A DNA stretch of 64,000 nucleotides from Halalkaliarchaeum sp. AArc-CO. GTDB lineage: Archaea > Halobacteriota > Halobacteria > Halobacteriales > Haloferacaceae. The stretch is taken from assembly GCF_024972735.1 (NCBI RefSeq), contig NZ_CP087723.1:868001-932000 (forward strand), written 5' to 3'. The first letter of the stretch is position 1, and every line of letters starts with the position of its first letter. Shown piece after piece: positions 59,896 to 64,000 of the stretch. The notes beneath the pieces are model-generated. The model was not told where the DNA came from. It did no database searches and worked only from the letters and a program-made list of their open reading frames with translations. Both the position numbers and the translations under genes were made by a program.

Positions 59896-60390
59896 ATGTC
59901 CGGGCTCTACTACGGGGAGTTCACGGTCGGCGAGACGATCGAACACGGGAAGCGACGGACGATCAGCGAAGCCGACAACCAGCGTTTTTGCGACATGACG
60001 ATGAACCAGCAACCGCTCCACCTCGATGCCGACTTCGCGGCGGACACCCAGTTCGGCGAGCGCCTCGTCAACGGCATTTACACGATGGCACTCGCCGTCG
60101 GTCTATCGATACCCGACACCACCGATGGGACGATCGTCGCGAACCTCTCGTACGACGACGTCGAACATCCGGCGCCCGTCTTCCACGGCGACACGATCTA
60201 TGCGCAATCCACCGTGACCGACAAACGCGAGACGAGTGACGGAACTCGCGGTGTCGTCACGATGCACGTCGAGGCGTTCAAAGTCGAAGACGAGGACGAA
60301 GGGGGCGACGAAGAGGACGGCGAGGACACGCTCGTCTGTTCGTTCGATCGGACGGTGCTGTCGCTGAAACGGGACGCAGAGTCGGTGTAG
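59896..60390 (+). CDS. MaoC-family hydratase (mesaconyl-CoA hydratase-like)
   Basis: 164 residues. Hot-dog fold: GEFTVGETIEHGKRRTISEA, then the hydratase loop MTMNQQPLHLDADFAADTQF (with the catalytic Asp/His-type positions of the family), LVNGIYTMALAVGLSIPDTT, GDTIYAQSTVTDKRETSDG. A 15-residue acidic insertion (DEDEGGDEEDGED) precedes the last strand. Mesaconyl-CoA hydratase of the methylaspartate cycle belongs to this family and is a reasonable guess, since a CitE-like lyase lies 2.3 kb away; other enoyl-CoA substrates remain possible. Confidence 0.82.
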   Translation: MSGLYYGEFTVGETIEHGKRRTISEADNQRFCDMTMNQQPLHLDADFAADTQFGERLVNGIYTMALAVGLSIPDTTDGTIVANLSYDDVEHPAPVFHGDTIYAQSTVTDKRETSDGTRGVVTMHVEAFKVEDEDEGGDEEDGEDTLVCSFDRTVLSLKRDAESV

Positions 60391-60403
60391 TCGACGGCAG
60401 GGC

Positions 60404-60928
60404 TCACACGACGTCGTAGTCGACGTTCGGACGCTCCACGTCGACTCCACACGCCTGTAATGCGTCGACGGCGCGGGTTGCGGGTCCGGGCGGGGTCCGA
60501 TCGTGGGGATCATCGGCCGTCTCGACTGCCCGAACAGTCCAGTCGCCGTCGACGACCACGGCCGCCCGGCGTGGGACGTCCCCGTGACTCTCCCACTCCT
60601 CGGTCAGCAGTTCGTACCGGTCGGAAACTCCGCCGTGGAACTCCGAGACGATCGGGAACGAGAACCCGTAGCGGTCGGCGTACGTGTACGCCGCATACAG
60701 GCTGTCGGCCGTGAGGCCGACTGTCGCAATTCGTTCGTGGTCCGGCCACCCCGCCCGCTCGACGGCGAGCCACTCGGCGGTCGGCTCCGGGACGAACGTA
60801 CAGGGGGCAAAAAGTAGCACTACAGCGTCGTGACGATCGATCAGTTCGAACAGCGCGAGTTCGACCGTGCGATCGCCGTCGACTGCGGGAGCGATAAAAT
60901 CTGGTGCCGTCTGTCCCTGTGAGACCAT
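60404..60928 (-). CDS. Redoxin-domain protein lacking the usual peroxidatic cysteine
   Basis: 174 residues from ATG 60928 (MVSQGQTAPDFIAPAVDGDR). AhpC/TSA thioredoxin fold: VVLLFAPCTFVPEPTAEWLA, ATVGLTADSLYAAYTYADRY, FPIVSEFHGGVSDRYELL, RRAAVVVDGDWTVRAVETAD. Peroxiredoxins have P-x-x-x-T/S-x-x-C (often FTPVCT); here the segment reads VPEPT, so the catalytic Cys position is Pro, and the only nearby Cys is in APCTF five residues earlier. A second Cys is in the C-terminal ACGVDVE. Peroxidase activity is therefore doubtful. Confidence 0.8.
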   Translation of the reverse strand: MVSQGQTAPDFIAPAVDGDRTVELALFELIDRHDAVVLLFAPCTFVPEPTAEWLAVERAGWPDHERIATVGLTADSLYAAYTYADRYGFSFPIVSEFHGGVSDRYELLTEEWESHGDVPRRAAVVVDGDWTVRAVETADDPHDRTPPGPATRAVDALQACGVDVERPNVDYDVV

Positions 60929-61091
60929 CGGTTTCTGGCGGAGGATTCGACGCCGAGTCCCATTAATCCCCGAGCCGTCGGGGGTCCTGATGGGACCCGC
61001 TTTGCGACCCGCCGTCTCGCGGTTTGATTTTTGGCCTCCCCGCACCAGTAATACGGTGCGCTTTTTACCTCCTAGTACAATACTGTAGACA

Positions 61092-62948
61092 GTGAGTTCA
61101 GCTGTCCTCGCCGTCACTGCGCTCGTTCTCGCCCTCGGTGTCGCCGGACAGCTCCTCTCGATGAAACTCCGGGTTCCGAGCGTCCTGTTTCACATTCTTT
61201 CGGGGGTGCTGATCGGGCCGCACGTCCTGGGGCTGGTCTCCCTGGAGACGTTCGGCGATGGCCTGTTCGTCATCGTCGGCGTCGGCGTGGCAGTGATCGT
61301 GTTCGAGGGAGCGTTCGAACTCAGACGCGAGCGCCTGCAGCGAGCGCCGCAGGCCATCCTCGGGATGGTGTCGATTGGGGCGGTCGTGATGTTTCTCGGC
61401 ACCGCGGCGGTTATCCACTACCTGATCGGGCCGGGATGGGAGGTCGCGCTGTTGATCGGGGCGTTGATGATCGCCACGGGACCGACGGTGATCACCCCGA
61501 TCCTCGAGGTGGTCACGGTCCGCGAACAGGTCGCGTCGGTCCTGGAGGCCGAGGGGATCATAAACGACGTCACCGCCGCGGTGCTCGCAGTGGTCGTCTT
61601 CGAACTGCTCGTCGTGGGCAGCGGCTCCTACGGGTCGGTGTTCCTCGGGTTCCTCGAACGCATCGGGGTCGGGGTCGCCGCCGGGCTGGCCGTCGCTGCC
61701 GTCGTCTACTACGCGCTGACGCAGCTGGACATCTCTCCCGACTCGGCCCCGCACGTCACCCGGCTGATCGTCTTCGCCGGGATCGTGGGGACGTACGCGA
61801 TCGCCGACACCGTCGCCGCCGAAGCCGGTGTCGCAGCCGCCGCGACCGCCGGGATCGTGCTGGGGAACGTGGAGCTTCCCCATCGGGATGCCATCGAGTC
61901 CTTCGAGCGCGACATCAGGGCCATCGTGCTGTCGTTTATCTTCATCGTCCTCGCGGCACTTCTGAACTTCGGTGACATCGCCCAGCTGGGGCTTGCCGGC
62001 GTCCTCGTCGTCGTTCTCGTGGCGCTCGTGGTGCGCCCGGGCGTGGTGTTTCTCTCGGTCAGATCCTGGCGCTTCACCCGCGAAGAGAAGCTGTTTCTCA
62101 GTCTCGTCGGCCCTCGGGGGATCATTCCGGCGTCGGTCGCGACCGTGTTCGCGATCCAGCTACAGGACGCAGGACAAAGCGAGGTGGCCCAGGCGCTCGT
62201 CGGGGTCGTCTTTCTCATCATTTTCGCTACTGTCGTGCTCCAGGCCGGGTTGGCACGACAGATCGCAGACAGGCTCGGCGTGATACCAATGAAAGTGATC
62301 ATCGCAGGCGGCGGCCGGGTGGGTCGCACGCTCGCACGACAGCTCGAACAGCGCGGCGAAAACGTCGTCATCGTGGACGTCGACCGGGACGTCGTCCGGG
62401 AGGTACGGGAACTGGGGTTTACCGCACACGAGGGTGACGCAACCGAATCCGATGTCCTCAGAGGCATGGGAATCGACGACGCGAAGATCGTCGTCGCCGC
62501 AACGGGAGACGACAACGACAACCTGCTGGTGTCACAGCTCGCGCGGTCGAAGTTCGACGTCGATCGGGTGTACGCCAGGGTCAATCAGCCCGAGAACGTC
62601 GACGCGTTCGACTCCCTCGACGTGACCGCGATCGACGCATCCCTGGCTACGGCGTGGTCGATCGACAACGAGATAGAGCGACCGGCAATGGCCCACTGGA
62701 TGAACGAACTCGGAGAGGGCCACGACGTCGTCGAGATCGAGGTGACCGCAGAAGACCTCGCCGGCAAGACGATCCGTGAGGTGAACGAGGCGATCCCCTC
62801 GGGCTGTATCGTCGCAGTTATCGGCAGGGGAGACGACACGCACGTTCCCGACGCCGACGAGGTGGTCGAGTACGGCGACCACGTGACGTTCCTCGGGGAC
62901 GCCGAAGCCGTCCGGGAGGCGGCACGACGGTTCCACCCTCACTCCTGA
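61092..62948 (+). CDS. CPA-type cation:proton antiporter with TrkA-N/TrkA-C domains
   Basis: 618 residues, GTG start 61092. Twelve or so membrane helices (residues 1-395): FHILSGVLIGPHVLGLV, ALLIGALMIATGPTVITPIL, the acidic pair in VLEAEGIINDVTAAVLAVVV, VGPRGIIPASVATVFAI. The usual T-D-P of CPA1 reads T-G-P here. Then an RCK/TrkA-N domain (MKVIIAGGGRVGRTLARQLE, then NVVIVDVDRD) and a TrkA-C domain (EIEVTAEDLAGKTIREVNEA). It likely exchanges Na+ or K+ for H+ under nucleotide control, important for a halophile. Confidence 0.93.
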   Translation: MSSAVLAVTALVLALGVAGQLLSMKLRVPSVLFHILSGVLIGPHVLGLVSLETFGDGLFVIVGVGVAVIVFEGAFELRRERLQRAPQAILGMVSIGAVVMFLGTAAVIHYLIGPGWEVALLIGALMIATGPTVITPILEVVTVREQVASVLEAEGIINDVTAAVLAVVVFELLVVGSGSYGSVFLGFLERIGVGVAAGLAVAAVVYYALTQLDISPDSAPHVTRLIVFAGIVGTYAIADTVAAEAGVAAAATAGIVLGNVELPHRDAIESFERDIRAIVLSFIFIVLAALLNFGDIAQLGLAGVLVVVLVALVVRPGVVFLSVRSWRFTREEKLFLSLVGPRGIIPASVATVFAIQLQDAGQSEVAQALVGVVFLIIFATVVLQAGLARQIADRLGVIPMKVIIAGGGRVGRTLARQLEQRGENVVIVDVDRDVVREVRELGFTAHEGDATESDVLRGMGIDDAKIVVAATGDDNDNLLVSQLARSKFDVDRVYARVNQPENVDAFDSLDVTAIDASLATAWSIDNEIERPAMAHWMNELGEGHDVVEIEVTAEDLAGKTIREVNEAIPSGCIVAVIGRGDDTHVPDADEVVEYGDHVTFLGDAEAVREAARRFHPHS

Positions 62949-62963
62949 AATAGTCTTTCGTCG

Positions 62964-63401
62964 TCACTGTGTCCGGTTTCCGCTCCCCAGCCGGCGGTGT
63001 TCGACTTTCAGACAGCGATCCTGAACGACGCGGACGCCGGCCTCCTCCGCGCGGCGTACCGCGTCGTCGTGCTGTATTCCGAGCTGGAGCCAAAGTATCC
63101 CCGCGTCGCCTCGTGTCTCGCGGCGCTCCAGTAGTTCCTCGACGATTCTCGGAACCTCATCGCTCGGGCGGAACACCTCGACCAGATCGACTTCTTCGGA
63201 CACCGCCGACAGCGAGTCGAACGTCGCCTCGCCGAGGATCTCGTCTGCGAACGGATTGACCGGAAAAATCCGATATCCCTGTGACTGGAGATATCGCGGT
63301 ACGTCGTGGGCGGCTTTCCCCGGCGTCGTCGAACAGCCGACGACGGCGATAGTGTCGACGGAAAGCAACTCCCGCAACTCGGCGTCTGTTTCGATCGGCA
63401 T
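62964..63401 (-). CDS. CoA-binding domain protein (YccU-like)
   Basis: 145 residues. Rossmann-type CoA-binding domain: TIAVVGCSTTPGKAAHDVPR, YLQSQGYRIFPVNPFADEIL, VDLVEVFRPSDEVPRIVEEL, ILWLQLGIQHDDAVRRAEEA and RVVQDRCLKVEHRRLG, which is the whole-length pattern of YccU-family proteins. No ligase domain is attached. Function unknown. It is convergent with the antiporter and 16 nt apart. Confidence 0.92.
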   Translation of the reverse strand: MPIETDAELRELLSVDTIAVVGCSTTPGKAAHDVPRYLQSQGYRIFPVNPFADEILGEATFDSLSAVSEEVDLVEVFRPSDEVPRIVEELLERRETRGDAGILWLQLGIQHDDAVRRAEEAGVRVVQDRCLKVEHRRLGSGNRTQ

Positions 63402-63442
63402 ACACTATCTGCAGTCCTGCAGGTTGAAAGTGTGCTCGTCGG

Positions 63443-64000
63443 TCATTCACCGAGCCGGATCGTCGGCTCGGCGTCCTCCGAGGTTTCGACGATCCCGTCG
63501 AACAACTGTGTGAGAGTGTTCCGTTCCCGGTCGTCGTGAGCCGTCGAGTCCATGCAAAACAGGCCGAGGCCGCCGACACTCTGGATCCGTCCGGTGAAGA
63601 CATGGAGGAAGCGGAACACCGTCTGGAGGTCCGAATACATCAAAAGTGTCGAAAGCGAGTGGAGCATGATGCGGTTCCGCTGGATCCCTCGGTCGTGGTA
63701 GAACGCCTGGAGGAACTCCGAGAGCTTGATGCCGATTCCGGTCATGTCGACCGGCGACGACGTGTACTTGATCCGGTCGTCGTCGCGCATGTCGCCGACA
63801 CCCTGCTGACGGGTGACACAGTCGACGACTGCGACGGGGCGTCCCTCGTACTCGGTTCGCTTCGCGTAATCACCGAGGACGCGGTCGGCACTGTCCTTCG
63901 TCGTCACCACGATCGCGCCGTCCCCCCGTTCGGTCCCGTCAGCGAGCAGATCAAGCGCGAGCGACCGCTTTCCGGTCAGCGACGGCCCCGTGATCAGGAG
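63443..64000 (-). CDS. RecA-superfamily ATPase (DUF7504/RadA-like; partial, N-terminus off window)
   Basis: C-terminal about 185 residues ending at 63443; the frame is open to base 64000. Near the edge is Walker A LLITGPSLTGKRSLALDLLA, then IVVTTKDSADRVLGDYAK, VAVVDCVTRQQGVGD, LLHSL-like IMLHSLSTLLMYSDLQTVFR and FLHVFTGRIQSVGGLGLFCM. The layout is that of haloarchaeal KaiC/RecA-like proteins used in signalling (HTR-like) rather than recombination. An internal ATG at 63910 would give only 155 residues and cut off the Walker A motif. Confidence 0.85.
   Translation of the reverse strand, partial: LLITGPSLTGKRSLALDLLADGTERGDGAIVVTTKDSADRVLGDYAKRTEYEGRPVAVVDCVTRQQGVGDMRDDDRIKYTSSPVDMTGIGIKLSEFLQAFYHDRGIQRNRIMLHSLSTLLMYSDLQTVFRFLHVFTGRIQSVGGLGLFCMDSTAHDDRERNTLTQLFDGIVETSEDAEPTIRLGE

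Noticed and set aside
60929-61117. N-terminal extension of the redoxin protein
   Set aside because: Basic, non-conserved-looking sequence that crosses the antiporter promoter and its GTG start; ATG 60928 fits the family start.

Overview
The window is a piece of a haloarchaeal (class Halobacteria) chromosome. The evidence is high-GC coding sequence, very acidic proteins, Tat-type signal peptides on secreted proteins, many apparently leaderless promoters (TATA-like box about 25-30 nt before the start codon), and archaeal or haloarchaeal marker genes: ribosomal protein S17e, aIF5B, NOB1, an archaeal-type PyrF, the halophilic type of malate synthase and an HVO_0416-family zinc finger. Genus cannot be set from sequence reading alone.

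Region 1 (1-11.6 kb) is an accessory, lower-GC, partly decayed surface-glycan region. It holds a GT2 glycosyltransferase cut by the window edge, a GT4 and a second GT2 glycosyltransferase, a frameshifted Gfo/Idh/MocA sugar dehydrogenase remnant, a frameshifted NAD-dependent epimerase remnant, an isolated PhnM, a secreted Tat protein, a PadR regulator and two convergent DUF7344-type HTH/membrane paralogues. It ends in a run of perfect hairpins that resembles an IS200/IS605 right end or omega-RNA, with no tnpB beside it.

Region 2 (11.6-19.6 kb) is housekeeping: a corrinoid-type (MetH-activation-like) protein, an isochorismatase-family amidohydrolase, small membrane proteins, GrpE, MenD, a J-domain protein, PyrF, two zinc-finger microproteins and tRNA-Leu(UAA). 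The tRNA is flanked by a possible structured RNA and a nine-copy 27-bp minisatellite.

Region 3 (19.6-38.9 kb) is transport and central metabolism: a complete five-gene peptide-type ABC importer operon, a sugar-acid dehydratase of the enolase superfamily, a CPBP protease, glucose-6-phosphate isomerase, an ABC exporter whose first permease is fused to a PrsW-like protease domain, a DUF2797 protein, an alanine/serine-glyoxylate-type aminotransferase, malate synthase and an aldo/keto reductase.

Region 4 (38.9-64 kb) holds a Tat-exported penicillin-acylase family protein, S17e, a TrxR-like flavoprotein, a Trm9-like methyltransferase behind a PilB/PilC pilus pair, a pseudo-radical-SAM/SPASM protein, an AbrB-PhoU regulator, the aIF5B / phosphoribosyltransferase / NAD-kinase-like operon, a PRC-barrel/NOB1 pair, glutamate dehydrogenase, a CitE-type lyase, two AmmeMemoRadiSam genes, a MaoC hydratase, an unusual redoxin, an NhaP-TrkA antiporter, a CoA-binding protein and a RecA-superfamily ATPase cut by the window end.

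Malate synthase without isocitrate lyase, a CitE-like acyl-CoA lyase, a MaoC hydratase and glutamate dehydrogenase in one 25-kb stretch fit the haloarchaeal methylaspartate route of acetyl-CoA assimilation (inference). The least explained items are the hairpin array at 11406-11611, the structured element at 18960-19066, the minisatellite, the three-half-site operator at 29534-29556 and the ABC-2/PrsW fusion.
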